Shown here: positions 39,201 to 48,299 of the stretch, in pieces | Position numbering within the stretch: position 1 is the stretch's first letter | Layout of the letters: each line of letters starts with the position of its first letter | Position numbers and translations under genes: made by a program | The notes under the pieces: generated by a model | What the model was told of the DNA's origin: nothing | Database searches by the model: none | The model's input: only the letters and a program-made list of their open reading frames with translations | NCBI RefSeq assembly: GCF_018873765.1 | Contig: NC_057922.1 | Coordinates: 13,033,563 to 13,097,562 of the forward strand | From: Telopea speciosissima | Taxonomy: Eukaryota > Streptophyta > Magnoliopsida > Proteales > Proteaceae | Length of the DNA stretch: 64,000 nucleotides | Reading direction: 5' to 3'

Positions 39201-40354
39201 TGTATTTTTACATTTCACTGTACCATTGTACTCATCACTCCCATCACAGCAATCTTCTCATAGGTAATAAAAAGGAAGAAGAAAATAAACAGTTATTAAG
39301 ATTTTAGAAAGAAAAAAAATAAGTGGTGAAGAAAATGAACAGCATAAACAATTAGGAATACAAGGTTGCCCAAAACTTTACACGGTTCTGTAGGAAATGA
39401 CTAATAATGAGACAGAACAACACCCCAACCAGGAAATGACTAATAAAAACAACACAACTTACTTGATTACTTTTACCAACCAAAGGAACTTATTCATGGA
39501 TTAAATATACTCGAACAATCAAGAGAAATGCACAAAAGAATCTAATTCATACCACAAATGCCATCATTAACTCTTGAAGAGAATAATGTCAGAGGAACAT
39601 GTCCCGCATTTCGGCAAAAGAACTTTCCTCCAGGGCATGCAGATGTTCCTGCAGCTCAAGAGAAAAACAACATTAGATATATTAACTAAAGCCCTTCCCA
39701 TTTAGCAAGCTGCATAGTATAAGAAGATCTCATTCACCAAAAAAATATATAAGAAGATCTCAAATACAATTAGAAACCAATATGTCAATATATGTAACCC
39801 TAAAAGTCATTTGACACCCAACCTTCTGTCCCAATGGTAAAAGCATCCTTGCTTAAAATTCAAATGGATCTTTAATTTTTCTATATTTAAACGAAAATTA
39901 ATAACGTTATGGTTAATCCAAACCCTAGTTTAAGCTCAACAAAAGTTAAAACACACCCGAAAGAAATAGCAAACAGAAAAAAGGCAAAGAAATGTTATCT
40001 CGTTTGGGCTAAAACCGACACAAAAAAAAAAAAAAACTTAGAAGCCACTAAATTGCAGACCTGGTTCATCAGATCCATCTGGGCAATCGCAGAAGTCATC
40101 ATTCAGCTGTGCTCTGGTGAACTTTTTGGTTCCATCCTTGCATTTAATAACATCGGACTCGAAGTACTTCTCATCTAAATAATCGAAATTTCCTCTTAGA
40201 TAGAGAAAATATTAGAAAGATTTCAAAAAAAAAAAATTAGGTATTTACCTTTGGGAGCGACCCCAACAAAATCTTTGGACAGAGAAGCAGCTGATCCGAC
40301 CACCAAAATCAGGCAAAAGAGATCCAGCAGAAGATAGAGTCGATGGCTTTTCAT
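18224..40354 (-). CDS. PSL4: glucosidase II beta subunit, 16 coding exons, complete
   Basis: Exons are 40354-40249, 40174-40061, 39648-39553, 39253-39014, 31296-31142, 28425-28336, 28159-28076, 24898-24565, 24441-24340, 24251-24150, 24009-23952, 23830-23762, 19067-18980, 18574-18513, 18419-18368 and 18286-18224. All use GT-AG and join in phase to 604 residues. Visible parts: signal peptide (about 1-24), Cys-rich LDLa-like repeats with [11 protein letters not shown] and [12 protein letters not shown] (about 47-120), a charged coiled coil (about 125-230), an Asp/Glu-rich segment, a second coiled coil, the MRH lectin domain with [14 protein letters not shown], and a C-terminal HDEL ER-retrieval signal. 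Known role: non-catalytic subunit of glucosidase II, which trims glucose from N-glycans in the ER lumen; the Arabidopsis homologue PSL4 is needed for receptor quality control. The size is close to family members. The gene is odd only for its very large TE-filled introns. No frame breaks were found. Confidence 0.93.
18981..19066 (-). other. MRH-domain exon 13 of the glucosidase II beta gene
   Basis: This exon (edges 19067 and 18980) encodes [20 protein letters not shown] and the adjoining [10 protein letters not shown], the most diagnostic motif of the mannose-6-phosphate-receptor-homology domain. It is isolated between the 4.7-kb intron 12 and the 405-bp intron 13, and it fixes the identity of the whole gene. 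Confidence 0.9.
19145..19253. repeat. perfect 36-bp inverted repeat hairpin in intron 12
   Basis: Arms 19145-19180 and 19218-19253 are exact reverse complements, GC-rich, with a 37-base loop. The arm begins gttctctgtgccgcagcgca. Fragments of the same words occur near 4989 (ggcacagagaac) and 55330-55365 (tgtgcctgggcg), so this is probably a repeat family. The arms are identical, which suggests a recent insertion or gene conversion. Confidence 0.85.
19836..20140 (+). mobile_element. LTR end plus primer-binding site of an LTR retroelement in intron 12
   Basis: A putative LTR starts tgttggaatt and ends near ctctacca at 20124. The initiator-Met-type primer-binding site tggtatcagagc follows at 20129-20140. 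It is oriented opposite to the host gene. I found no matching 3' LTR in the window. Confidence 0.55.
21047..23620 (+). pseudogene. decayed Gypsy-like gag, interrupted, in intron 12
   Basis: A gag-like start [15 protein letters not shown] lies at about 21049. After a 1.2-kb interruption (21.34-22.62 kb) come the retrotransposon gag core ([19 protein letters not shown], near 22803) and a zinc knuckle [14 protein letters not shown] (23446-23487), which is a canonical CX2CX4HX4C. Several stops break the frame, for example at 23049-23051. No protease, RT or integrase follows before host exon 12, so the element is 3'-truncated. Confidence 0.7.
21340..22620 (+). repeat. LTR-type repeat, copy A (forward)
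   Basis: Homologous in inverted orientation to 35050-36235. Shared words include ggttgcatc, tcctattggct, gatcgggaggtt and ccctaaacagccc in the same order. It interrupts the Gypsy-like gag in intron 12. It encodes nothing recognisable. I call it LTR-retroelement-derived, without a lineage. Confidence 0.6.
25391..26375 (-). pseudogene. Copia-type gag with zinc knuckle, broken, in intron 7
   Basis: The reading frame starts ATG at 26375 ([14 protein letters not shown]) with a typical Copia gag N-terminus ([18 protein letters not shown]). The frame has a TAA stop at 26088-26090, resumes in the same frame with LKESFSEDK, then shifts near 25.75-25.80 kb. A CX2CX4HX4C knuckle [14 protein letters not shown] lies at 25585-25544. 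It has the same orientation as the host gene. Protease, integrase and RT are absent, so it is truncated at its 3' end. Confidence 0.8.
27242..27480 (-). mobile_element. 5' LTR and primer-binding site of the intron 7 Copia element
   Basis: On the minus strand a 227-bp candidate LTR starts TGTTATGC (27480), holds a TATAAATAG box, and ends CA at 27254. The sequence TGGTATCGTAGC (27253-27242) follows, a diverged initiator-Met primer-binding site. It lies about 0.87 kb upstream of the gag ATG at 26375. Confidence 0.6.
28234..28282. repeat. 14-bp direct repeat around an A-rich insert, intron 6
   Basis: aaagcagtaacaag occurs at 28234-28247 and 28269-28282 with an A-rich 21-base insert between. This is the pattern of a very short retroposition event with its target duplication. 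Confidence 0.6.
29360..29715 (+). mobile_element. probable LTR 3' end and primer-binding site, intron 5
   Basis: tggtatcaaagc at 29704-29715 is a one-mismatch initiator-Met primer-binding site, preceded by CT-rich LTR-like sequence. The LTR start is not defined and the left coordinate is a guess. About 0.6 kb of leader-like sequence follows, without gag. Confidence 0.35.
30941..31064 (+). repeat. 66-bp tandem duplication in intron 5
   Basis: The unit starting caactatacaagcaaatgga at 30941 repeats at 31007 with very few differences. The unit length is a multiple of three, so a small open frame runs through both copies. That frame has no known domain. Confidence 0.75.
33080..33496 (+). mobile_element. 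5' LTR of a Copia element in intron 4
   Basis: The LTR starts TGTTAAAGTTACTG and ends ..CGTACA, followed directly by tggtattaaagc, a diverged primer-binding site. It aligns along its length with 34576-34940, but carries extra repeats of a gacccatMtgtaccatggg word. Confidence 0.75.
33889..34566 (+). pseudogene. Copia RT/RNase H remnant between the two LTRs
   Basis: Fragments in the order expected for the end of Copia pol: [19 protein letters not shown] with [20 protein letters not shown], then [20 protein letters not shown] with [18 protein letters not shown], then [20 protein letters not shown] and DMFTKPL. Frames are joined by stops and shifts, and part of RNase H is deleted. Gag, protease, integrase and most of RT are missing. 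The element cannot be autonomous. It lies antisense to the host gene. Confidence 0.85.
34576..34940 (+). mobile_element. 3' LTR of the intron 4 Copia element
   Basis: The LTR begins TGTTAAAGTTATTG right after a purine-rich gagaggaggag tract (polypurine tract) and ends near ggtaca. Many differences from the 5' LTR indicate an old insertion. Confidence 0.75.
35050..36235 (-). repeat. LTR-type repeat, copy B (inverted relative to copy A)
   Basis: The reverse complement matches 21340-22620 in order (ggttgcatccaattggttc, tcctattggctagtatgg, cgatcgggaggttcc). It lies in intron 4 of the same host gene, whereas copy A lies in intron 12. It includes a (ttc)n microsatellite at 36184-36211. Confidence 0.65.
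36365..36497 (-). mobile_element. tRNA-derived SINE candidate, intron 4
   Basis: On the minus strand tagagcaatggtaatagg resembles an A box, and caggttcgagtct about 30 bases further is a good B box, the internal RNA polymerase III promoter arrangement. The body is short and the tail unclear. Confidence 0.45.
36500..39013. other. rest of intron 4, no feature recognised
   Basis: AT-rich sequence between the SINE candidate and exon 4. It includes a poly-C run near 37826 and degenerate words, but no domain-bearing frame. Confidence 0.4.
39718..39762. repeat. 15-bp direct repeat around a poly-A insert, intron 2
   Basis: tataagaagatctca occurs at 39718-39732 and 39748-39762. The 15 bases between them are ttcaccaaaaaaata. 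It looks like a target duplication around little more than an A-tail. Confidence 0.65.
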
Positions 40355-40357
40355 CTT

Positions 40358-41110
40358 CTGATGAAATCCAAGCAAAAACAAATTCGAGAAAATGTGAGTC
40401 AAAAGATTGAAACATGTAAAATGTTTCCAACCAACTTAACCAAGTAATGATCCTAAATCATTTAAGAAGGTCTTACTACTCTCAGAGGTCTTGCATACCC
40501 AAACAGAAAATAGAGAGGAACTCGTATTGCAGTCCTTAGTAAGTTCCGGAACTGCAATTGAACGGAACGGATACATTCGACAATTAAATGGACTAGACGG
40601 CAATATATTTTTCAAAAATCCGATATAATAAAATGCATATGGTAATAATACGATATGTGTTTAATGTGACCATTCTATAAACAAAAATATGGGTATATAT
40701 TCACTATGTTATAGATATACACCACCTAATAAACAAAATAATAATATATACACAATGATTTTATCAAAAAGAAACATCACAACTAAAATAAACATAATAT
40801 AATATTCCTTATTACATCTCATAAGATTATCATTTGACAAATCAAAATATCAATAAAAGTATCTCATCCGACATAAGAGAAAAAAAAAAAAGACATAATG
40901 TGTTCTAGAACTCATCTCTAAGATGAGCTCACATCAATGAACTCATCTCTAAGATGAATTAACATCACCAATGGAAGTTCATTTACCTCTGCAATCATCG
41001 ATTTACCCAGCTACAATTAACTGCCCACCTGAACTAAAATGAGAACAGAGATGAAGAAGATGAATGGAATGGGACCAATCGACGACTAGGGTTTGAAGAA
41101 AAGAAGACCA
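40358..41110 (-). promoter_or_regulatory. putative non-coding first exon and leader intron of the glucosidase II beta gene
   Basis: Three bases upstream of the ATG at 40354 is a strong acceptor (polypyrimidine then cag, 40358). On the same strand, upstream at 40986, lies a donor AGAG|GTAAAT ending a leader-like stretch (about 41110-40987) containing aaaccctagtcgtcg. A leader intron of about 630 bases is inferred. No cDNA evidence is available. Confidence 0.45.
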
Positions 41111-41237
41111 AATTCGTATTATGCAAGGGTTTTGTTTTACGTTTTTTGTTCTTTAAGTTTTGATTCTATTTTTTTTAACAAAACTAAACTTAAATTAAAA
41201 AGTACTAAACGTGTTTAATAAGTGTATAATACGGGTG

Positions 41238-42837
41238 ATGAACTCTGAGAGGACATCTAAGTTTTTTCTTCTTTCTGAGAGGACGATTGATGAACACTGA
41301 TGGCTCTCTAAGAAGGCATGTTGGCTCTTCCTCAATCCTACCAGGGCTACGAAAAGTATGGGACTTCATTCAAACTGCGGAGCGATGGGTGGTGGGTGAT
41401 GGCTCCACAATAAGATTTTGGTATGATAAATGGTTTGGGGACAAAAGCATAGAGGAATTGCTGCAGCCAGTTCAAATTCCAAGAGGATTAACAACCACGG
41501 TTGCAGATTTCTTAGAAGGGGAAACTTTAAACTTTCCACAGGTGGGTTGCCCAGCATTTCAATATATTTTAACAAGCATTCAGGAGCAGGGAATCACTAA
41601 ATCAAATAGAAGTGATATCAGGCTGTGGGCGAACTTAAGGAGTGGACAATTTACAGTGAATTCAGCGTGGGAAAAGATAAGAAAGAAGGTTGAACCACTA
41701 GCTTGGACTAGGGATATATGGCGCAGGCAATTGCACCCCCGTATATCTATTTTTGGTTGGCGTCTGCTGCATAATGCTCTCCCAATGGATGATAGAGTGA
41801 GCCGGCGATCAGTTCCATTAGTGTCTAGATGTGATCTATGTCACTCTGAATCTGAGTCAGGGTTGCACATCTTTATAAACTGCAGATTTTCACAACAAGT
41901 ATGGAGTGAAATTTTATCTCTGTTCAATGAAAGATGGGGTGGTTTCCCTTCTATTGAGTTGTTTTTCTCATGGTGGAGAAGGAAGTCTAAGGTAGTTTTG
42001 CTACCAGATATCTGGAAAGCCTTTATATCAGTCACATGTTGCCAAATCTGGTTGGAAAGAAATAGGCGAAGGTATGAGGGCTTAATTCGATCCCCTAAAC
42101 ATGTTGTGATGAAATGCTTAAGAGATGTTTCAGAATGCACTCGCATTAGTGGCATCCACATTAAGTCCATTCATGAGTTGGTTTTAGCACGGACAGTGTG
42201 TGCTACAATAGCTCAACCTCACCCCAAAAGAATTATTGAAATGAAGTAGAAGGAGCCTCCAGTGGGTTGGTGTAAGTTAAATATAGATGGATCATCACTG
42301 GGAAACCCAGGACCATCAGGGTCAGGAGGGATTTTTAGAAATCATCTTGGAGCAGTGATCAAAAGCTTTGCCACCTTTCAAGGGATTAGAACAAACTATT
42401 ATGCGGAGATCGAGGCCTTTTTATTGGCATCAAAGAGGCTAAGAAACTAGAGATTAAGAACTTGTGGGTGGAAAGCGATTCAGCTTCAGTAGTTTCAGCA
42501 ATACTTACTTCTAACCCTCCAGGAAAATTTCTCCAGGCATGGTGGGCTACAATAGACTACCTAAACACCATACAATGGCGAGTAACACATTGTTTCAGAG
42601 AAAGAAATGGGCCTGCTGATGCACTAGCAAATCATGCTGCTATTTCCAAATCATCATGGACTTCGAGTACAACTCTGAATTTGATTTCGAATCTGGTCAC
42701 CTGGGAAGCTATGGGGTGGCCACATTACAGATTTTTGTAATCCCATAGGGAGCAGTGAATGTTAGTGTCCTAGTGTAAACTTTATCTTTTTCTACATTAC
42801 TTTCAATACATACTTTGCTGACATTTAGCAAAAAAAC
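41238..42837 (+). mobile_element. 5'-truncated LINE with 16-bp target duplication
   Basis: gtgtataatacgggtg flanks the insertion at 41222-41237 and 42838-42853. The body encodes the C-terminal part of a LINE ORF2, then a short 3' UTR and an A-rich tail (agcaaaaaaac). Everything 5' of the region after RT is missing, which is normal 5' truncation in target-primed reverse transcription. Confidence 0.88.
41290..42740 (+). pseudogene. LINE ORF2 C-terminus: zf-RVT and RNase H domains, broken
   Basis: The region begins with WVVGDGSTIRFWYDKWFG, typical of plant LINE ORF2 after RT. The zf-RVT part follows (CDLCHSESESGLHIFINCRFSQQVW, seen as two cysteine pairs plus HIF..C). A TAG stop at 42247-42249 separates it from the RNase H part (GWCKLNIDGSSLGNPGPSG, near 42265), and a frameshift or stop near 42450 breaks RNase H before SDSASVVSAI and ERNGPADALANHA. 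It is non-functional, but young enough to read through. Confidence 0.85.
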
Positions 42838-42853
42838 GTGTATAATACGGGTG

Positions 42854-43762
42854 CACTTAAAAAGCGAATATTTTACCATATATATGAAAATATACGGTAA
42901 AATATGTTTTTTTGAATTAAACGTTTGGATACATGTATAATATGCATATTATACGCAAACTTACTAACTAAGTTCCAGTCTTAGATGGACCCCAGTTTAC
43001 GATAGATTACGTAGACAGATTACACGCGTAAGATCTGTATGAGAACATTGATTCATTATTAAGCGATTGAATAGACCCGGAAAAGTGTGTGATAGAAGGA
43101 CCTGGTTCTCCTCCAGCTCGGCCAAAACAGGGGGTTTGATCATTTCACCAGAGAACAAAAAAGAAGTGCAATCGAGCTTGTGGCATTGGATGTCGCCGTG
43201 TCCACTCGTCGAGCTTGCAAGATTGCACCGTAGTACACCCCCTAGTTTGGTGCACTGCATAGGATTTTTGTCCCTTTTTCGCATCCAATAAAAAAAAAAA
43301 TTTTTGGTAGGAATCCAATAAAAATCAACTCCATCTTTTTAACTATTGAATGATATTCCTTTTTTTAAGGGAAAAAAAAGTTGTTTGGTCATGTGACTCT
43401 TGTACCTAGACATGGGATGTGGAATTACTGGCCAAGTACCTAGCCACTTCTGAAATAAAAAATCCCATCCGTGTTGATACCCTGCGCACTCTCATTAACC
43501 CTCCCACTGATTCAAAGGCTACACGACCAAGCAATGATCTCTTACTATTAAAAAAAATATAAACAATTTCATCAATGTGAGGAATTTTTTTTTTTTTTTT
43601 GGGGTGAAACATCAATGTGAAGATGGAGTCAAGAAAGAATAAACTAGAGGGTGATATAATTGGGGGTGTGGGATGGGTATCATACAAAAGGGGTAAAGGG
43701 GGTAAAGGTCATTTCAAAGGGAGGAAGAGAGATAGGCATAACAGGCATTAGCTCAGGGGGGA
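42854..43762. other. intergenic, no gene seen
   Basis: Holds two short poly-A/poly-T insert scars flanked by direct repeats (43283-43324 and 43570-43620). Open frames near 43000-43290 on both strands lack domains. Confidence 0.4.
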
Positions 43763-43955
43763 AATTATCCACCCCAATTCCCTATAGCTCGGTAGTGCGT
43801 CAGTGCTAGTATGGATGTCTGACACATGCCAGCTTGGACATCCAACGGTCCAAACTCATTGACTATGTTGAGCTCAGACCGGTGGATGTCCGAGCTGCCA
43901 CATGTCGAGCATCCACACTAGCACTGCCGAGCTGTAGGGAATTGGAGAGGATATT
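43763..43955. mobile_element. long-foldback MITE
   Basis: Left arm words aattccctatagctcggtag and gtgctagtatggatgt reappear as reverse complements (ccgagctgtagggaatt, atccacactagcac) about 100 bases on. Arms of roughly 70-80 bp converge on a short centre near 43850-43870. The outer termini resemble TTAATATCC/AATTATCC. The exact target duplication is uncertain. Confidence 0.7.
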
Positions 43956-44132
43956 AATCCTAGCTCAGGGTACATCATTGGCATTCTCAACCTTTTCCCA
44001 TAAATCAAAATTGTGTAAGGACTGGGCATGTTGGCACTAACGTGTTGTGCCCAGCTTGAGTCTGTCTCTCTCCCACCCTTTATGGAAATGACTCCTGCCC
44101 TCTCCTTCCCAATCTCTCCATTGGGCACAACC

Positions 44133-44229
44133 ATTGAACCATTTAACTAAACGCTCTGATTGTTAAATCAAAACCGAACCATTTAACTAAACACTCTCAC
44201 TGCTAAATCAAAATTGAACCATTTATTAA
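44133..44229. repeat. 40-bp tandem minisatellite, about 2.5 units
   Basis: gaaccattta recurs at 44136, 44176 and 44216 with similar intervening sequence. It merges into accg-rich hAT-like repeat sequence that ends with cgacaccctta near 44290. Confidence 0.65.
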
Positions 44230-44299
44230 ACAAAGTTACGTGGTTCTGATGTAAACAGTCCGATTTGATTTTGGTTTGAGCTCGACACCCTTACCTTTG

Positions 44300-45880
44300 T
44301 CCAACTCAAGGCAGGTGCTTCGTTTATTAGGAGACTAGAGACTGTTCCCATTCTCAATCCTAGGCATGGTTTAAAAAATCGGAAATCAGATGGTTGAACT
44401 AACCGATTTAGATCGGAATTGGTTAGACACTGATCCCGATTCCATCGTTCATAATCGTGCTTCTTGGATTGGAATCAGGTCCAAATCGGCCGATTCCTAA
44501 TCATTTTCCTTGTAATCCATCTTGAATCGGACCAATTCATGGGCCTATTCACGATTGAACCGATTCGATTTGCACCATTAAAATAGCTTAGATTCCTGAA
44601 CCGATTCAGGCCGATTCGATTCGGAATCCTCTCTGACCGATTCCGTTCCCGTTCGGCTTTCTGTTTCTGAAGAAAAACAGCCCAGCTGTGTCCGTTCCTC
44701 AGTAGCCACTTACTGGTGTGAAATCCAGGTATCTGTGTAATTGCCAAACAAATCAGTAATCCTGGGAATGAAATGGACGAGCAGTGAAGATTTATCAGCA
44801 GCAGCTGATGTCGCTGGGTTTTAGTTTCAAATCAATCTCGACTGCGACGGTTCAGAGTCTTCAGAGTTCAGACGCTCAGCAATTTCGAGTAGTGCCTCTC
44901 ACTCTCTCTCCCTCTCTCTTCATTATACTTCATTTCGTTCATAATCGTTGATTTTGTTCTTATTTTTCATTTATCGGATCCTCTTCCCTCTGGAAGTCTG
45001 GAACATGTTCAAAGATATCAGATTAATATAATTCAGTATCTCCTTTTCGATTTTTCCTTGGAGTCTCCAGGTGGAATTTTGCACCTCTTTATTCAGGGAA
45101 CAATTGAGAGGAACCCAAATTCTGATTATTGACGTAGTTGTAAAATGCAGCTGCTTCTCAGTTTGCTATTGAAGTGTTGATGGGAATTCTTGTTTCTTTT
45201 CTTTTTCCCCTTTAAAATCATGGCAAGATTTCAAAGATGTGCGTTTTTAACAATTCTAATATGTTCCTCTTATTCTTAGGCCAACAGCTGTTCAGAAGGG
45301 GTGGGTGGGAATTCTTCAGTATCAATTATCATAATATAATATACTTTTTTCAGTTTCAGCACAAACAATTTATTGGGTTTCTTTTTTATTTTTTTCTTAG
45401 CTCTTCGTTTCTGTGTAAGCATAAATAGAGAAGCCCCCTCTTTTGTGTAATGTACATTATAATTTTAGATATAATTCCACTGGTGGATCAGTTTTCAGGA
45501 ATGTGAATTTGAAGAGAATTTAAGGAATTTGTGTCGATTCAGATCTCATGTACTTTAAAGTTATCAGAAAGTTAGCTAGAATCAGTAATACTCTCCTCGT
45601 AAACTTTCTAGGTTAATGCATATGAGAATAGCAGGTAGCATCATGCTTACCAATTCTTTAAGTGAGCAATACTTGGATGCAGTGACATGACCCAAAATTT
45701 TGGAAGTAGCGACAATGCTCATGATAGCAGCGTCTAAATGAAAAGGCAGCTGCAGCATAAGTTACCTTCGCCCTATATATAAGACAGGACCTAAAAAAGA
45801 AAGTATATTCAGTAGAAAATGGACACAAGGTTTGAAAATCAGCTGCTACAATTTCTGGATTTAACTTTTAACAAAGAATT
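44300..45880. other. intergenic, no gene supported
   Basis: A degenerate ccgattcgg-rich repeat occupies about 44370-44700. A short ATG frame starting MSLGFSFKSISTATV near 44811 is followed by CT-rich sequence and could be a first exon or leader, but no downstream exon joins it in phase. Confidence 0.35.
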
Positions 45881-45889
45881 GGATCGAAG

Positions 45890-47310
45890 AACCACATTGA
45901 GAATAAAATTGTGGAAGAACTTTGGAATCTGTGGTCTATCTTGGCTAACCAGCTGTTTAATAAAATTATGAGCACAAGGAAAATGTCAGATGAATAGAGT
46001 AGAAGCATTGTGATCCCGATTTACAAAAATAAAGGTGATATTCAGAGCTGCAATAACTATAGAGGCATAAAACTAGTGAGTAATACTTTAAAATTATGGG
46101 AGAGGGTTATTGAAATCCACCTGAGACAAGAAACTACTATTACGGAGAACCAATTTGGTTTTATGCCAGGAAGATCCACAACAAAAGCTATTTACTTACT
46201 TAGGAGACTCATGGAAAGATTTAGAGATTGCAAGAAGGATCTCCATATGGTCTTTATTGACTTAGAAAAAGCTTATGACAGAGTCCCTAGAGAGTTAATT
46301 TGGCAAGCACCAGAGTAGAGAAGTGTTTCAAGTAAATATGTGGACATAATTAAAGATATGTATGATGGTACGGTGACAGGTGTAAGAACTGTGGGGGCCC
46401 AAGGTAGTGAATTCCCAATTACAATTGGGTTACATCAAGGATCAGCTTAAGCCCTTATTTGTTTGAGCTTACCATGGATGATTTAACCAAAGACATTCAA
46501 GATGAGGTTTTTTGGTGTATGCTTTTTGCTGCTAATATTGTTTTGGTGTATAAGACAAAAGCATGGATTAACGCTAAGTTGGAGTTTTGGAGATCAACCT
46601 TGGAATCAAAAGGTTTTAAGATAAGTAGAACAAAGACAGAGGATATGGTGTGTAAGTTTGGTTACACTAGGACGGATAATGAGGTAGTAAAAGTTGATGA
46701 GAGAGAGATTCTGCAAAGTGATTATTTTAGGTATCTGGGCTCATTCATAAATAAAGAAGGCGATATAGAGAATGATGTTTCACAGAGAGTTAAAATAGGA
46801 TGGATGAAATGGAGAGGTGCTTCCGGAGTATTGTGTGATCGGCGTATTCCTTTAAAACTTAAAGGAAAATTTTATAGGATAGTCGTATGATCAGCTATAA
46901 TGTATGGTGCGGAATGTTGGGCAGTTAAGAAGGATCATATAGATAAACTTAGTGTAGTAGAGATGAGGATGTCAAGATGGATGAGTGGCAAAGACTAGGA
47001 GGATAAAGTAAGGAATGATCATATTAGAGCTGATTTGGGAGTAGCTTCGATACATTAGAAAGTCATTTGGGGTTGCATGGTCGTGTTCAATGTAGGCCTT
47101 TGGATGCTCCAGTATATAGGAATGATTTGATTCAGATTGAAGGAACTAAAAGAGCTAGAGGCAGACCTAAAATGACCTTAGGAGAAGTGGTGAGGAAAGA
47201 AATGCATAGCTTAGGCCTTGTATGAAGTATGACCTTGAATAGAGATGATTGGAGGGTAAGGATCCATGTAGCCGACCCCATTTAGTTGGGATAAGATAGA
47301 GTTGTTGTAC
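45890..47310 (+). pseudogene. RTE-type LINE, decayed reverse transcriptase
   Basis: Ordered RT fragments are seen: [36 protein letters not shown] with [15 protein letters not shown] (46010-46315), then MLFAANIVLV, KLEFWRSTLESKGFKISRTK, FRYLGSFINKEGDIENDVSQ and GVLCDRRIPLKLKGKFYR (to 46887). The tail ends in catgtagccgaccccattta, typical of plant RTE elements. Stops and frameshifts separate the parts. The catalytic box normally reads FADD, but here it reads FAAN (46525-46536), so the enzyme is dead. Confidence 0.85.
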
Positions 47311-47824
47311 TTATTTATAATGTTATATGATTTAAACCGTATTTCACATGTATCCTAAGCATTTCTTTGTGTATATTTAGTGTATCTTGTGCCCCTCCTG
47401 TACGATGCAATACTCCCTTAAAATCACCTTTCGATACGTTACCCAATACCAATGCTTTAAACCTTGGACTTGGTTTTCCGGAATCTGAAATGTAGGTCAG
47501 AAACTCGTTTTATGTGTGATGCAATTCATACTTTGCAAAGCAGTATTTTAGTTCCAATTGATGATTTTGTGAGCCAATCCCATTGTGCTTTTGTTCCTTT
47601 TCTTTTTGAAATGTAGGCCAGAAAGGTACTTTGATAAAGGAAAAAATATTACCTGAGATACAAACAAGTCTCTCAACACCTTCTTGGCCTAGAAATCAAC
47701 CATTTCATGAACCGACCTTGTTAGAGGATACCCAAGCAATAACGGTAGCCAAATCTCTTTCCACCAAGATATCAAGAAAACCCTCTCTCAACCAATATGG
47801 AGAGAAAGCAGTTCTGCCCTTATT

Positions 47825-48250
47825 GGGCCTGAGTTTGCCACTTATTTATGCAATTTCAAAAGGTTTTCAGAGTTTGTGTCATTGCCAGGGTTTTAGTTTT
47901 TACTTTTTTTTCTGATTTTTTGTTTGTTGCCACTGCTTTGAACGTGTTTGGTTGATAGATTGATTGTAATAGTTGATGTAGCCTTTCAGGTATAAGTTGG
48001 TGTAGATAGATGAACAGCACTGAAGTATGCTCCTCATAATGGGCCTGAGTTTGCCACTTATTTATGCAATTTCAAAGGGTTTTCAAAGTTTGTGTCATTG
48101 TCAGGGTTTTAGTTTTTATTTTTTTCTGATTTTTTGTTTGTTGCCACTGCTTTGGACGTGTTTGGTTGATAGATTGATTGTAATAGTGGATGTAGCCTTT
48201 CAGGTATAACTTGGTGTAGATAGATGAACAGCACTGAAGTGTTCTCCTCA
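47825..48250 (+). repeat. 216-bp tandem duplication
   Basis: The segment starting gggcctgagtttgccactta at 47825 recurs at 48041 with high identity through gaacagcactgaagt. Both copies carry the same small open frame (GLSLPLIYAISKGFQSLC), whose protein is unrecognised. Confidence 0.85.
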
Positions 48251-48299
48251 TATTTGCAGCCTAAGTGGTCTTTGGATTCAGCAAAAAGATTCATCTAAT

